A DNA stretch of 64,000 nt from Janibacter alkaliphilus. GTDB taxonomy: Bacteria; Actinomycetota; Actinomycetes; Actinomycetales; Dermatophilaceae. Below the pieces are notes generated by a model. The model worked only from the letters and a program-made list of their open reading frames with translations, was not told the DNA's origin and ran no database searches. The position numbers and the translations under genes were made by a program. The stretch lies in NCBI RefSeq assembly GCF_013408565.1, contig NZ_JACBZX010000001.1:248001-312000 (forward strand). Direction: 5' to 3'. This document shows positions 1 to 8,100 of the stretch, piece after piece; positions within the stretch are counted from its first letter, which is position 1, and the number at the start of each line of letters is the position of its first letter.

Positions 1-103
1 CGACGTCCCACTGCCACCGTCCCAGCTGGACGGCGAGCGCGGCGAGCACCAGGGCGAGCGCGAGGAGGGCCAGCCAGCGCGGTTGCACGGCGGTCCTGAG
101 CAC
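1..103 (-). CDS. SURF1-family protein, N-terminal fragment
   Basis: Only the first 34 codons are in the window; the gene runs off the left edge. Reading leftwards from GTG at 103 gives a basic start (VLRTAVQPRW), one hydrophobic segment (about residues 11-25, LALLALALVLAALAV) and then QLGRWQWDV. The LGxWQ motif directly after the first membrane helix is the hallmark of SURF1 proteins, which are membrane-bound assembly factors for cytochrome c oxidase. The rest of the protein, including the second membrane helix, cannot be seen, so the call rests on this short motif. A later in-frame GTG (residue 6) is an alternative start. Confidence 0.6.
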   Translation of the reverse strand, partial: MLRTAVQPRWLALLALALVLAALAVQLGRWQWDV

Positions 104-286
104 CCGACCAGGCTACGTGAGGCGCCGGGCGCCCCCTTCGCCCGCTCCCGGCCGGACGTGGTGGCCGGCTCTGCGGGACGGGTGACGCCCAGAGCCGTCC
201 GATCGGGCAGTTGCCGGTGCCCACCGCGCGCAGCAGCATGGCCAGGGACGGCCCGGGAGAGGCCCGGGCCGATGCAGGAGGCAGCC

Positions 287-685
287 ATGACCTTCCCCGC
301 CCTGGCGCACGTCGCGGTCACCGTCACCGACCCCGAGGCGAGCACCGCCTGGTACTCCGCGCTCTTCGACGCCGGGCCGGTGCTCGACGAGGACGAGACC
401 ACCGGCGGCTTCCACCACACCGTCTACGCCATCGGCGACGGTCACCTCTTCGGGCTGCACACCCATCCGGACGGTGCCGGCGGGGGCTTCAGCGAGCGGG
501 CCACCGGTCTGGACCACGTCGCCTTCGCCTGCGCGGACCGGGCCGAGCTGGAGCGCTGGCAGGCCCGGCTGGACGAGCTCGGCATCGCCCACGGCGGGAT
601 CGTCGACGCCCACTACGGCTCGGGTCTGTCCTTCCGTGACCCGGACGGCATCGCCCTGGAGCTCTTCGCGCCACCGGCCGGCTGA
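287..685 (+). CDS. VOC-family (glyoxalase/bleomycin-resistance fold) protein
   Basis: A 132-residue protein. The start is the ATG preceded by a good ribosome-binding site (GCAGGAGGC). Two beta-alpha-beta-beta-beta repeats can be recognised: the first begins at LAHVAVTVTD with WYSALF following, the second at GLDHVAFAC, and the protein closes with FRDPDGIALELF, the usual metal-ligand Glu strand of the vicinal oxygen chelate fold. Members are metal-dependent lyases, dioxygenases or resistance proteins, and nothing here fixes the substrate. It lies alone between the leftward SURF1-like gene and the convergent GMC oxidoreductase gene. The family call is firm and the function open. Confidence 0.85.
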   Translation: MTFPALAHVAVTVTDPEASTAWYSALFDAGPVLDEDETTGGFHHTVYAIGDGHLFGLHTHPDGAGGGFSERATGLDHVAFACADRAELERWQARLDELGIAHGGIVDAHYGSGLSFRDPDGIALELFAPPAG

Positions 686-718
686 GACGTCCACCGTCGG
701 CTGGCGCCAGGCAGACGC

Positions 719-2611
719 TCAGGCGTGCATGGTCCGCCACTCGTGCTCGTCGCCGACCACCTCGGCCTCCTCGCCCCCGCCGGGCAGCCCGGGCATGCCG
801 AGGTCGACCACGGCCGAGGAGTGGGTGAAGCGGGTGACCGCCGGGGTGCGCGCCGCCACCGGCTCGATCCGCCGGTAGGCCTCGCCCGGCGCCGGCCGCG
901 GGTCGGCCTCGCCGCGGTTGGGCCACAGCGAGAAGGCGCGCTCGGCCTGCGCGGTGATCGTCAGCGACGGGTTGACGCCGAGGTTGGCCGAGACGGCGGA
1001 GCCGTCGACGACCGAGATCTCGGGGTGCCCCCACAGCCGGTGGTAGGGGTCGACGACGCCGGTCTCCGGGGAGTCGCCGATCGGCGCGCCGCCGAGGAAG
1101 TGCGCGGTCAGCGGGATGTCGAAGGCCTCGCTCCACGTCCCACCGGGGTGGAAGGGGATGCCGATCCGCTCGGCCAGCCGGCCGGCCAGCGCGCGGATGC
1201 TCTGGTGTCCGGCGGCGATGTAGGTCGGGTTCGGCTCGCCGTGCCCCTGCCGCGAGGTGAGCCGGCGCCGCCCGAGCCGGCGGGTCAGCGAGGTGCTCAG
1301 CGAGTTGTCCAGCGACTGCATGACCAGCCCGATGACGGTGCTGTCGGCGAAGTGGGTGCCCGGCGGGAACCACGCCCGCAGCGCCGGCAGGTTGCGCGGC
1401 AGCTCCCCGAGCAGCTTGACCACCCGCGGGGTGCGGCCGGTGCGCGGCGGCGCCAGCAGCGTGGTCAGCAGGCCCATCGCGTCCGAGCCCTGGCCGTAGC
1501 GGACGTTCTCGACGTGGGTGTCCTTGTCGGGGTGGAAGGAGGCGGTGATGGCCACCCCCTTCGTCAGGGCGTCGTCCCCGCCCGGCGGGGTCTCGGCCAG
1601 CGCCCCGACGAGCGCCTCGGAGTTGGTCCGGGTCAGCTCGCCCATCCGGTCGCTGATCCGCGGCAGCTCGCCCTCCTCGCGCATCTCGTGCAGCAGGTGC
1701 TGGGTGCCCCAGGTGCCGGCGGCGAGCACGACGTGCCGTGCGGTGAGCACCCGCGCGCCGGCGTCACCACGGTCGTCGGTGGCCTCGTGGCGCACCCGGT
1801 AGACCGGCTGCCCCGCAGCCTCGCCCCCGGCTGCGGGGGCGACGCCCAGCCGGGTGACGGTGCGCAGCGGCCGCACCTCGACACCGAGGCCCTCGGCGAG
1901 GGCCAGGTAGTTCTTGACCAGGGTGTTCTTGGCGCCGACCCGGCAGCCGACCATGCAGTTGCCGCACTCGGTGCAGCTGGACCGCTCCGGCCCGGCCCCG
2001 CCGAAGTAGGGGTCGGCGACGGTCTCGCCAGCCCGCTGGGGATCGTCGGCGAAGAACACCCCGACCGGCGTCTTGCGGTAGGTGTCGGCGACGCCCATGT
2101 CCGCGGCCGCGTCCCGCATGGCCTCCTCGACCGGTCCCTCGCAGGGGTTGGTGACCACGCCGAGCATGCTCTGACCGATCGCGTAGTGCGGCGCGAGCTC
2201 GTCCTGCCAGTCGGTGATGTGCCCCCACTGCCGGTCGCGGAAGAACGGCTCCGGCGGCACGTAGAGGGTGTTGGCGTAGTTCAGCGAGCCGCCGCCGACG
2301 CCGGCCCCGGCGAGGATCATGACGTCCTTGAGCATGTGGATGCGCTGCACCCCGTAGCAGCCCAGCCGCGGCGCCCAGAGGAAGTTCTTCAGGTCCCAGC
2401 TGGTGGCGGCGAAGTCGCTGTCGGCGAAGCGGCGGCCCGCCTCGAGGACGACGACCCGGTAGCCCTTCTCGGCCAGCCGCAGCGCGGCCACCGACCCGCC
2501 GAAGCCGGAGCCGATGACGACGACGTCGGTGTCGGTGTCGCGGGTATCGGTCTCGCGTGCGTCGGCGTCGTGGGCGTCGGCGTCGTGAGCGTCGGCGGCG
2601 GCCGTGCTCAT
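719..2611 (-). CDS. GMC-family FAD oxidoreductase, cholesterol-oxidase (ChoD) type
   Basis: 630 residues. After an odd Asp/Ala/His/Thr-rich leader (about residues 5-28) comes the FAD-binding Rossmann motif VVVIGSGFGGSVAALRLAEKG. GAGVGGGSLNYANTLYVPP is the second flavin-contacting GMC motif. A cysteine cluster, SSCTECGNCMVGCRVGAKNT, is typical of actinobacterial cholesterol-oxidase-like GMC proteins. The C-terminal block DGSAVSANLGVNPSLTITAQAERA holds the catalytic-site region with its Asn-Pro. Members oxidise sterols or other alcohols; the substrate is unknown here. The ATG overlaps the stop of the upstream aldehyde dehydrogenase by 4 nt, so the two are translationally coupled and an alcohol-to-aldehyde-to-acid sequence is a reasonable inference. 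Its position beyond guaB3 matches choD (Rv3409c) in mycobacteria. Confidence 0.85.
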   Translation of the reverse strand: MSTAAADAHDADAHDADARETDTRDTDTDVVVIGSGFGGSVAALRLAEKGYRVVVLEAGRRFADSDFAATSWDLKNFLWAPRLGCYGVQRIHMLKDVMILAGAGVGGGSLNYANTLYVPPEPFFRDRQWGHITDWQDELAPHYAIGQSMLGVVTNPCEGPVEEAMRDAAADMGVADTYRKTPVGVFFADDPQRAGETVADPYFGGAGPERSSCTECGNCMVGCRVGAKNTLVKNYLALAEGLGVEVRPLRTVTRLGVAPAAGGEAAGQPVYRVRHEATDDRGDAGARVLTARHVVLAAGTWGTQHLLHEMREEGELPRISDRMGELTRTNSEALVGALAETPPGGDDALTKGVAITASFHPDKDTHVENVRYGQGSDAMGLLTTLLAPPRTGRTPRVVKLLGELPRNLPALRAWFPPGTHFADSTVIGLVMQSLDNSLSTSLTRRLGRRRLTSRQGHGEPNPTYIAAGHQSIRALAGRLAERIGIPFHPGGTWSEAFDIPLTAHFLGGAPIGDSPETGVVDPYHRLWGHPEISVVDGSAVSANLGVNPSLTITAQAERAFSLWPNRGEADPRPAPGEAYRRIEPVAARTPAVTRFTHSSAVVDLGMPGLPGGGEEAEVVGDEHEWRTMHA

Positions 2612-4200
2612 GAGCGCCCGACCGCCTTGAGCGCCCGCAGCCCGAGGGACATGACCTTGGCGTAGCCGCGGTCGGAGAGGCCGAAGGCGGGAGCGATCGG
2701 CATGACGTGCTGGGCGGTGACGTTCTGGCTCTCGGTGTACTTCAGGATGCCCTCGGCGCCGTGCCGCCGGCCCATCCCGGAGGCCTTCATCCCGCCCATC
2801 GGGGCGGCCATGCTGCCCCAGGCCGCGGCGTAGGCCTCGTTGATGTTGACCGTGCCGGTCTGGATCCGTGCGGCCAGCGCCCGGCCGCGGCGCACGTCCC
2901 GGGTCCACACCGAGGCGTTCAGCCCGTACTCGGTGTCGTTGGCCAGGGCCACCGCGGCGTCGTCGTCGGCCACCCGGTAGAGCGAGACGACCGGGCCGAA
3001 GGTCTCCTCGTCGCGGCAGGTCATCGCGGCGGTGACCCCCTCGAGGACGGTCGGGGCGTAGGCGTAGGGCCCGACCTCCGGCAGCGCCCGGCCGCCGACC
3101 CGGACGGTGGCCCCCTTCGCCACGGCGTCGGCGACGTGCTCCTCCACGGTGGCCAGCTGCTCGGGCGAGACCAGGCTGCCCATGTCCGGGCCGTACTCCA
3201 GCGCGCTGCTGACCTGCATGTCGCTGACCGCGGCGACGAAGCGCGGGACGAAGCGGTCGTAGACCGACTCGTGCACGAGCACGCGCTCGGTGGAGATGCA
3301 CAGCTGCCCGGCAGAGGAGAAGCAGGCCCGCACCGCACCGTCGACGGCGGCGTCGAGGTCGGCGTCGTCGGCGATGTAGACGGAGTTCTTGCCGCCCAGC
3401 TCGAGGCTGAAGGAGGTCAGCCGCTCCGCCGCGGACATGGCGACCCGCCGTCCGGTGGCCGTGGATCCGGTGAAGCAGACGTAGTCGGCCTGGTCGACGA
3501 TCGCCTGGCCTGCCTCGCTGCCGCTGCCGAGGACGACCTGGAGCACGTCGTGGGGCAGGCCGGCCTGGTGCAGCAGGTCGATGGCGGCGAGGGCGGTGAC
3601 CGAGCCCTGCATGTCTGGGCGCAGCACGACGGCGTTGCCGGCCATGAGCGCCGGGACGGCGTCGGTGATCGCCAGGCTCAGCGGGTAGTTCCACGGGGAG
3701 ACGATGCCGACGGCGCCCTTCGGGTGGTGCAGCAGGCGGGCCTGGCTGAGCACCGGGAGGGCCCCGGCGAGGCGCTCCGGGCGCAGGTACCGCTCGGCCG
3801 CGCGGGCGTAGTGCCGGGTGGCGATGGCCACGTCGGCGACCTCCTCGAAGGCGTGCCGGCGCGCCTTGCCCGACTCCAGCTGGACGAGGTCGAGCAGCTC
3901 GACCTGGTGGGCGAGGACCAGGTCGTGGAAGCGCAGCATGATCCGCTCGCGCTCGGCGACCGGGGTGCGCGCCCAGCGGCGCTGGCCGGCGCGGGCCGCG
4001 GCCATCGCGCGGGTGACGTCCTCGGTGGTGGACATCGGCAGCGTGGCGATCGGACCGCCGGTCATCGGCGAGGTGCGGGTGAAGGTCTCGGCGCGACCTC
4101 CGGCGACCACGCGCGCAGCCAGGCGACGGACCCGGGCGGGGTCGACGGCGAAGGTGGCGCTCGGGTCGAGCTCGGGATCGGCGATGATCTCAGAGGTCAT
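2608..4200 (-). CDS. Succinate-semialdehyde-type aldehyde dehydrogenase
   Basis: 530 residues, a full-length NAD(P)-dependent aldehyde dehydrogenase. Motifs seen: SPWNYPLS (Asn about 171, oxyanion hole), FTGSTATGRRV (cofactor loop), the general base Glu about 267 in SLELGGKN, and the nucleophile Cys about 301 in GQLCIST. The usual cofactor-binding KPxE is RPDMQ here, resembling the succinic-semialdehyde subgroup. The ATG at 4200 is preceded by TACTCT six nt upstream (4207-4212 on this strand) with no Shine-Dalgarno, suggesting a leaderless transcript. It is first in a two-gene operon with the GMC oxidoreductase (4-nt overlap). The exact aldehyde is not determined by sequence. Confidence 0.85.
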   Translation of the reverse strand: MTSEIIADPELDPSATFAVDPARVRRLAARVVAGGRAETFTRTSPMTGGPIATLPMSTTEDVTRAMAAARAGQRRWARTPVAERERIMLRFHDLVLAHQVELLDLVQLESGKARRHAFEEVADVAIATRHYARAAERYLRPERLAGALPVLSQARLLHHPKGAVGIVSPWNYPLSLAITDAVPALMAGNAVVLRPDMQGSVTALAAIDLLHQAGLPHDVLQVVLGSGSEAGQAIVDQADYVCFTGSTATGRRVAMSAAERLTSFSLELGGKNSVYIADDADLDAAVDGAVRACFSSAGQLCISTERVLVHESVYDRFVPRFVAAVSDMQVSSALEYGPDMGSLVSPEQLATVEEHVADAVAKGATVRVGGRALPEVGPYAYAPTVLEGVTAAMTCRDEETFGPVVSLYRVADDDAAVALANDTEYGLNASVWTRDVRRGRALAARIQTGTVNINEAYAAAWGSMAAPMGGMKASGMGRRHGAEGILKYTESQNVTAQHVMPIAPAFGLSDRGYAKVMSLGLRALKAVGRS

Positions 4201-4206
4201 TACCGA

Positions 4207-4212
4207 AGAGTA
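4207..4212 (-). promoter_or_regulatory. -10 element of the aldehyde dehydrogenase operon (leaderless start)
   Basis: On the minus strand TACTCT is followed by six bases and then the ATG at 4200. TANNNT-N6-start is the standard layout of leaderless actinobacterial transcripts; no ribosome-binding site is visible. Confidence 0.5.
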
Positions 4213-4270
4213 GGTCGAGCACCCGGGGGATGCCAGTGGTGCCCGTCACGTGAGCGCCTGCGTCGGCCCG

Positions 4271-4383
4271 GATACCTCCACCGACGAGACGAGCAGCGGG
4301 TGGAGGTGATGGCACGCGCCCCACCGCGTCCAGATACCTCCACCGAGAACCCCCTTCGTCCGGGTGGAGGTGACGGCACGCGC
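4271..4383. repeat. 46-bp palindromic repeat family, locus A
   Basis: One complete 46-bp unit lies at 4299-4344. It starts GGTGGAGGTGA, has a central ACGCG...CGCGT stem and ends GATACCTCCACC. A right half-unit precedes it (4271-4282) and a left half (4363-4383) follows and runs straight into the 32-bp palindrome array. The ends pair (GGTGGAGGT with ACCTCCACC), as do the inner ACGCG/CGCGT, so each unit can fold into a hairpin. The same unit recurs near 27.6 and 53.0 kb. Confidence 0.9.
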
Positions 4384-4530
4384 AACTGCCCGGGCAGTTG
4401 CACCCAAGGGCGGTCAAATGCCCGGGCAGTTGCGCAACAGGGCGGTCAGTTGCCCGGGCAGTTGCGGATGGCAGTCGTCAAATGCCCGGGCAGTTGCGGA
4501 TGGCAGCCGTGATTTGCCCGGGCAGCTGCG
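4382..4530. repeat. Five-copy tandem array of a TGCCCGGGCA palindrome, 32-bp period
   Basis: TGCCCGGGCA occurs at 4387, 4419, 4451, 4483 and 4515, exactly 32 bp apart each time. Each is followed by GTTGC (GCTGC in the last). The first copy sits in a perfect 20-bp palindrome at 4382-4401. The 17-nt intervals are partly conserved (GGATGGCAGTCGTCAAA type). The array fills the gap behind guaB3's stop. Thirty-two bases is close to three helical turns, so the palindromes would face the same side of the DNA. Confidence 0.9.
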
Positions 4531-4547
4531 GATGAGGTGGGGGGAGG

Positions 4548-5669
4548 TCAGCTGGGCTGGTGCGGGGCGACGACCACGTCGATCCGCTGCAGCTCCTTGA
4601 CGTCGGTGTAGCCGGTGGTGGCCATCGCCCGGCGCAGCGCGCCCATGAGGTTGGTCGTCCCGTCCGAGCCACGGCTGGGGCCGAAGAGCACCTCCTGCAG
4701 CGGCGCCGCCGAGCCGACCTCGACCCGGGCCCCGCGCGGCAGCTCGCCGTGGTGCGCCTCCGGCCCCCAGTGGAAGCCGCGCCCCGGGGCGTCGGTGGCC
4801 CGCGCCAGCGCCGCCCCGAGCATGACCGCGTCGGCGCCGCAGGCGATCGCCTTGACGATGTCGCCGCTGGTGCCCAGCCCGCCGTCGGCGATGACGTGCA
4901 CGTAGCGGCCGCCGGACTCGTCGAGGTAGTCGCGCCGCGCGGCGGCGACGTCGGCCACCGCGCTGGCCATCGGGGCGTGGATGCCCAGCGTGGTGCGGGT
5001 GGTGTGCGCCGCTCCCCCGCCGAAGCCGACGAGCACCCCCGCCGCACCTGTGCGCATGAGGTGCAGCGCCGCGGTGTACCCCGCCGCGCCGCCGACGATG
5101 ACCGGCACGTCGAGCTCGTAGATGAAGCGCTTGAGGTTCAGCGGCTCGTGCCGGCTGCTGACGTGCTCGGCCGAGACGGTGGTGCCGCGGATGACGAAGA
5201 GGTCGACGCCCGCCTCGACGACGGTGCGCCAGTGCTGCTGGGTTCGCTGCGGGCTGAGCGCCCCGGCGACGGTCACCCCGGACTCGCGGATCTCCCGCAG
5301 CCGCTCGGTGATGAGCTCCGGCTGGATCTCGGCGGCGTAGATCTCCTGCATCCGGGCGGTGGCCACGGCCGGGTCGAGGGTGGCGATCTCGGCGAGCAGC
5401 GGCTCCGGGTCCTCGTAGCGGCTCCACAGCCCCTCGAGGTCGAGCACGCCGAGACCGCCGGCGCGGCCCACGGCGATGGCGGTGGCCGGGGACATCACCG
5501 AGTCCATCGGGGCGGCGATGACCGGCATGTCGAAGTGGTAGGCGTCGATCTGCCAGTCGAGCGAGACCTCCTGCGGGTCACGGGTACGCCGGCTGGGCAG
5601 CACCGCGATGTCGTCGAAGGAGTAGGCGCGCAGCCCGCGCTTGCCTCGGCCGATCTCGATCTCGTTCAC
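4548..5669 (-). CDS. guaB3: GuaB3-family IMP dehydrogenase-related protein
   Basis: 373 residues with no CBS domains: the compact IMPDH-like barrel of the GuaB3 family, annotated in actinobacteria beside the true guaB. It opens IEIGRGKRGLRAYSFDDIAVLPSRR, contains the barrel strand MPVIAAPMDSVMS, and a late glycine-rich phosphate-binding block (IADGGLGTSGDIVKAIACGADAVMLG). It lacks the GSxCTTR catalytic-cysteine loop seen in the guaB product of this window; some GuaB3 proteins are reported to act in guanine nucleotide metabolism differently. Start is GTG at 5669, six bases after TAGGCT (5676-5681, minus strand), another leaderless layout. The 3' end is followed by the 32-bp palindrome array. 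Confidence 0.85.
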   Translation of the reverse strand: MNEIEIGRGKRGLRAYSFDDIAVLPSRRTRDPQEVSLDWQIDAYHFDMPVIAAPMDSVMSPATAIAVGRAGGLGVLDLEGLWSRYEDPEPLLAEIATLDPAVATARMQEIYAAEIQPELITERLREIRESGVTVAGALSPQRTQQHWRTVVEAGVDLFVIRGTTVSAEHVSSRHEPLNLKRFIYELDVPVIVGGAAGYTAALHLMRTGAAGVLVGFGGGAAHTTRTTLGIHAPMASAVADVAAARRDYLDESGGRYVHVIADGGLGTSGDIVKAIACGADAVMLGAALARATDAPGRGFHWGPEAHHGELPRGARVEVGSAAPLQEVLFGPSRGSDGTTNLMGALRRAMATTGYTDVKELQRIDVVVAPHQPS

Positions 5670-5675
5670 CGGGCC

Positions 5676-5681
5676 AGCCTA
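5676..5681 (-). promoter_or_regulatory. -10 element of guaB3 (leaderless start)
   Basis: Minus-strand TAGGCT, six bases, then GTG AAC GAG at 5669. There is no Shine-Dalgarno, so TSS and start codon probably coincide. Confidence 0.5.
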
Positions 5682-5844
5682 GAGGTGACGCCGCCGCACC
5701 CCGCCGACCGGGCGCCACCCTGCCCCTGGCGCACCAGCCCCGCGCTTTCGTCGGTCGGGGAATAGGAACCGCCGACGCAGCCTTGACGGTGACGCGGCAC
5801 TGCGGCCGCCACCCCTCATGACCCCTTCGCCCAAGGAGACCTCT

Positions 5845-7512
5845 GTGTCTGCACCCGCGACCGGCGCTGCCGCCGGCGGTGGCGCCCCCGAGAAGATCGA
5901 CGCCGCCGTGCTCAAGGTGGCCGGGGTCGTCGTCCTCGGCGCGATCATGTCGATCCTCGACATCACCGTCGTCAACGTCGCCCTCCCGCACTTCCAGACG
6001 GACCTGGCCGACGGCCCGCAGCCGCTGGCCTACTCCACCGTCGCCTGGACCGTGACCGCCTACACCCTGGCGCTGGCCACGGTCATCCCGCTGACCGGCT
6101 GGGCCGCCGACCGCTTCGGCACCAAGCGGCTCTACCTCACCGCGGTCACCCTCTTCACCGTCGGCTCGGTGGCCTGCGGCTTCGCCAGCAGCATCGAGAT
6201 GCTCATCGCCTTCCGGGTGCTGCAGGGCCTCGGCGGCGGCATGCTCATGCCGCTCGGGATGACGATCATGACCCGCGCCGCCGGCCCCGACCGGATCGGC
6301 CGGCTCATGGCCATCCTCGGCATCCCCATGCTGCTCGGCCCGATCGGCGGCCCGATCCTCGGCGGCTGGCTCATCGACAACGCCCACTGGCTGGACCGGC
6401 CGAGCTGGAGCTGGATCTTCCTCATCAACCTGCCGCTGGGCATCGCCGCCTTCGCCTACGCCTCGGTCGTCCTGCCCAAGGACAGCGCCAAGCCCACCGA
6501 GTCGCTCGACATCGTCGGCCTGCTGCTGATGTCCCCCGGCCTGGCGGCCGTGCTCTACGGGGTCTCGACGATCCCGGACGAGGGCACCATCACCTCGAGC
6601 TCGGTGCTGATCCCGATCGCCGTCGGGGTGGCCCTGCTGGCCGCCTTCGGCTGGTGGTCCTTCCGGCCGGAGCACCCGCTGATCGACCTGCGGCTCTTCT
6701 CCGACCGCAGCTACAGCATCGCCGCGCTGACGATGTTCCTCTTCGCCACCGCCTTCTTCGGCGGGCTGCTGCTCATGCCGACGTACTTCCAGGAGGTCCG
6801 CGGCGAGGACACCTTCAGCGCCGGGCTGCTCATCGCCCCGCAGGGCATCGGCGCGATGCTGACCATGCCGATCGCCGGCGCCCTGGTCGACCGCTACCCC
6901 GTCGGGCGCATCGCCCCGGTCGGGATCGCGCTGATCACCCTGGGCATGCTCGGGCTGACCCAGATCGACGCCGAGACGAGCTACTGGGGCTACCTCATCC
7001 CGGTGCTCTTCGTCATGGGTCTGGGCATGGGCGCGACGATGATGCCGCTGATGACCTCGGCGCTGAAGACGCTGACAGCCTCCCGGGTGGCCCGCGGCTC
7101 GACGACGCTGAACATCATCCAGCAGATCGCCAGCTCGGTCGGCGTGGCCATCGCCTCGGTGCTGCTGACCAACGGCTTCCGCGACCGGCCGCTGATCGCC
7201 CAGGCGCAGCAGTACGGCGAGGCCGCCGACGGGGTCAGCGACCCCAGCCGGATGCAGGAGATCCTGGCCCGCTTCCCCGAGGTGGCCCAGGTGGTCGCCC
7301 AGTACGCCACCGACCCGCAGGCGGCCGCCGCCGCCCTGACCTCTGCGGTGCGCAGCGACATGGCCGAGGCCTTCGCGCACACCTACTGGGTCTCGGCCGG
7401 GCTGTGCGTGCTCACCCTGCTGGTCTCGCTGCTGCTGCCGCGGCGGCGCCAGCCGAGCCGGATGCTCGACGAGGGCGAGGGCGAGGCCCAGGAGCCGGTG
7501 CTCGTGCACTGA
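5845..7512 (+). CDS. DHA2-type MFS multidrug exporter (14-TM, EmrB/QacA)
   Basis: 555 residues from the GTG at 5845, chosen because AAGGAG stands just upstream; an ATG at 5818 would add nine residues. Typical DHA2 features are present: LDITVVNVALP in helix 1 (motif D1), GWAADRFGTKRLYL between helices 2 and 3 (motif A), FRVLQGLGGGMLMPLG (motif B) and GPIGGPILGGWL (motif C). About 14 hydrophobic segments follow, with ELxDLRLFSDRSYS-like text before helix 9. Such proteins use the proton gradient to expel drugs, dyes or metabolites; the substrate is unknown. It is monocistronic with a strong hairpin terminator behind it, divergent from guaB3. Confidence 0.88.
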   Translation: MSAPATGAAAGGGAPEKIDAAVLKVAGVVVLGAIMSILDITVVNVALPHFQTDLADGPQPLAYSTVAWTVTAYTLALATVIPLTGWAADRFGTKRLYLTAVTLFTVGSVACGFASSIEMLIAFRVLQGLGGGMLMPLGMTIMTRAAGPDRIGRLMAILGIPMLLGPIGGPILGGWLIDNAHWLDRPSWSWIFLINLPLGIAAFAYASVVLPKDSAKPTESLDIVGLLLMSPGLAAVLYGVSTIPDEGTITSSSVLIPIAVGVALLAAFGWWSFRPEHPLIDLRLFSDRSYSIAALTMFLFATAFFGGLLLMPTYFQEVRGEDTFSAGLLIAPQGIGAMLTMPIAGALVDRYPVGRIAPVGIALITLGMLGLTQIDAETSYWGYLIPVLFVMGLGMGATMMPLMTSALKTLTASRVARGSTTLNIIQQIASSVGVAIASVLLTNGFRDRPLIAQAQQYGEAADGVSDPSRMQEILARFPEVAQVVAQYATDPQAAAAALTSAVRSDMAEAFAHTYWVSAGLCVLTLLVSLLLPRRRQPSRMLDEGEGEAQEPVLVH

Positions 7513-7521
7513 GCCTGATCC

Positions 7522-7566
7522 GCTCCCGCCGCTCGCGGCGTTCGCGGCCCCGCGAGCGGCGGGAGC
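7522..7566 (+). terminator. Terminator of the MFS gene
   Basis: A perfect 17-bp inverted repeat (GCTCCCGCCGCTCGCGG at 7522-7538 and its complement at 7550-7566) with an 11-nt loop, beginning 10 nt after the stop codon. There is no U-tract, as is usual in very GC-rich actinobacteria. Confidence 0.8.
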
Positions 7567-7626
7567 AACCGGGGCCTGTCGTACGTTGGACCCGGAGACA
7601 CCTGCCTCAGAGAAGGAGATCAGGAC

Positions 7627-7953
7627 ATGAGGTTCAAGAAGGCCGCGGCGCTCTTCGGTGCCGCCGAGATGGCTCGCTCCTGGGTCCGCAAGAACCCGGA
7701 CGCGGCGCGTCGCTACATCGACAAGGCCAGCAGCACGGTGGACAAGCGCACCGGCGGCAAGTACTCGAGCAAGATCACCGGCGCCTCGGACGCGGCCAAG
7801 AAGGCCGTGGCGAAGGAGAGCGGCACCAGCCAGGCCTCCTCCGCGACCGTCCCGGGCAGCACCACCGGCGGTCAGGGCACGGGTGGTCAGGGCACGGGCG
7901 GTCAGGGCACCGGCACCACGCCCCCGCCGCCCGGCCAGAGCTCGACCAGCTGA
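7627..7953 (+). CDS. Rv0909/MT0933-like antitoxin-family protein with Gly-Gln-Thr repeat tail
   Basis: 108 residues; GAAGGAG precedes the ATG by the usual distance. The first 65 residues are lysine- and alanine-rich and carry VDKRTGGKYSSKI, the signature of small MT0933-like antitoxins (Rv0909 in mycobacteria, partner of the SRPBCC toxin Rv0910). The tail has four tandem GTGGQ-type repeats, then PPPPG. No SRPBCC toxin gene lies beside it, so either it is an orphan or the family role is broader than toxin neutralisation. The repeat tail is encoded by near-identical 15-nt repeats (about 7866-7915) and may vary in length between strains. Confidence 0.6.
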   Translation: MRFKKAAALFGAAEMARSWVRKNPDAARRYIDKASSTVDKRTGGKYSSKITGASDAAKKAVAKESGTSQASSATVPGSTTGGQGTGGQGTGGQGTGTTPPPPGQSSTS

Positions 7954-7979
7954 GGCTCGACCGGCCGATATCGCCGCAC

Positions 7980-8011
7980 GGCGCCGTCACCCCTTCCCGG
8001 GTGGCGGCGCC
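7980..8011 (+). terminator. Terminator behind the antitoxin-like gene
   Basis: Inverted repeat GGCGCCGTCACCC (7980-7992) and GGGTGGCGGCGCC (7999-8011), one mismatch, 6-nt loop. It lies between convergent genes and may serve both. Confidence 0.65.
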
Positions 8012-8100
8012 GTCGTCGTGCCCGGGGTCGTCATGCCCGAGGTCGTCGTGCCCGGGTGCGTGCCGGACGACCAGGTCAGCTCGCGCGCCGCAGCGCCTGC

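Noticed and set aside
719..3694. A single 991-residue reading frame covering the GMC gene and beyond
   Set aside because: Residues before the FAD motif are Arg/Gly/Pro-rich shadow translation of the aldehyde dehydrogenase gene; the true start is the ATG at 2611.
4382..4530. CRISPR-like array (regular 32-bp spacing of a repeated word)
   Set aside because: The conserved part is only about 15 bp, the 17-nt intervals resemble one another rather than being unique spacers, and no cas gene is present.
5578..7509. 643-residue antisense reading frame opposite the MFS exporter
   Set aside because: His/Gln/Gly/Asp-rich composition without motifs, typical of the shadow of a GC-rich gene; the exporter on the other strand is clear.
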